DNA of 5,201 nt, from positions 36,295-41,495 of the forward strand of contig PMST01000338.1 in assembly GCA_003168295.1 (NCBI GenBank). Direction: 5' to 3'. The DNA is from Actinomycetota bacterium. GTDB taxonomy: Bacteria; Actinomycetota; Actinomycetes; Streptosporangiales; Streptosporangiaceae. Below, in pieces: positions 5,062-5,201 of this stretch. How positions within the stretch are numbered: position 1 is the first letter of the stretch; every line of letters starts with the position of its first letter. A program made the translations under genes and the position numbers. Under the pieces are notes generated by a model that was not told the DNA's origin, made no database searches, and saw only the letters and a list, made by a program, of their open reading frames with translations.

Positions 5062-5201
<140 letters not shown>

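Overview
The window looks like chromosomal DNA from a high-GC actinomycete (Streptomyces/Streptosporangiales-like). The reasons are strong G/C third-position bias throughout, GTG starts, actinobacterial families (CGNR zinc-finger protein, a 176-aa protein of unknown function), and, at the right edge, the last 45 codons of a principal sigma factor ending in the actinobacterial-type LRDYLD tail. I see no rRNA, tRNA, CRISPR array or insertion sequence.

Layout. Positions 1-1201 hold a minus-strand run read right to left: an unrecognised 176-aa protein (671-1201), a small VOC/glyoxalase-fold protein (305-655, 15 bp downstream) and the N-terminal part of an atypical SDR/epimerase (1-257, cut by the window edge). 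A strong promoter for this run (TTTACA-16-TATAAT) has a perfect 14-bp palindrome in its spacer and places the start codon at or next to the transcription start. Divergent from it is a plus-strand CGNR zinc-finger (ABATE-type) regulator (1268-1906). This is followed by a GH88-like unsaturated-glucuronyl-hydrolase gene that stops about a third too early (2005-2724), a GC-rich hairpin, and a stand-alone cupin (2899-3438).

The right half is a small regulatory module. A MarR-family repressor (3447-3962, minus) is divergent from a DODA/YgiD-type extradiol ring-opening dioxygenase (4102-5007, plus). Between them lie two operator-like sites of the same GTTGT-N4-ACAAC design, 34 bp apart centre to centre. 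One overlaps the -35 region and the other the predicted transcription start of the dioxygenase promoter. The simplest reading is an autoregulated, aromatic- or quinone-responsive switch controlling a ring-cleavage enzyme. The neighbouring cupin converges on the MarR gene and may or may not belong to the module.

The dioxygenase converges on the sigma-factor gene with only 54 bp between stops. No intergenic stretch exceeds 300 bp. The largest are 2725-2898 (one perfect hairpin), 3963-4101 (operators and promoter) and 1907-2004 (GC-rich tandem repeat/hairpin). Nothing here is a clearly new multi-gene system. The most informative signals are the paired MarR operators, the palindrome-in-promoter upstream of the unknown gene, and the truncated GH88 gene.
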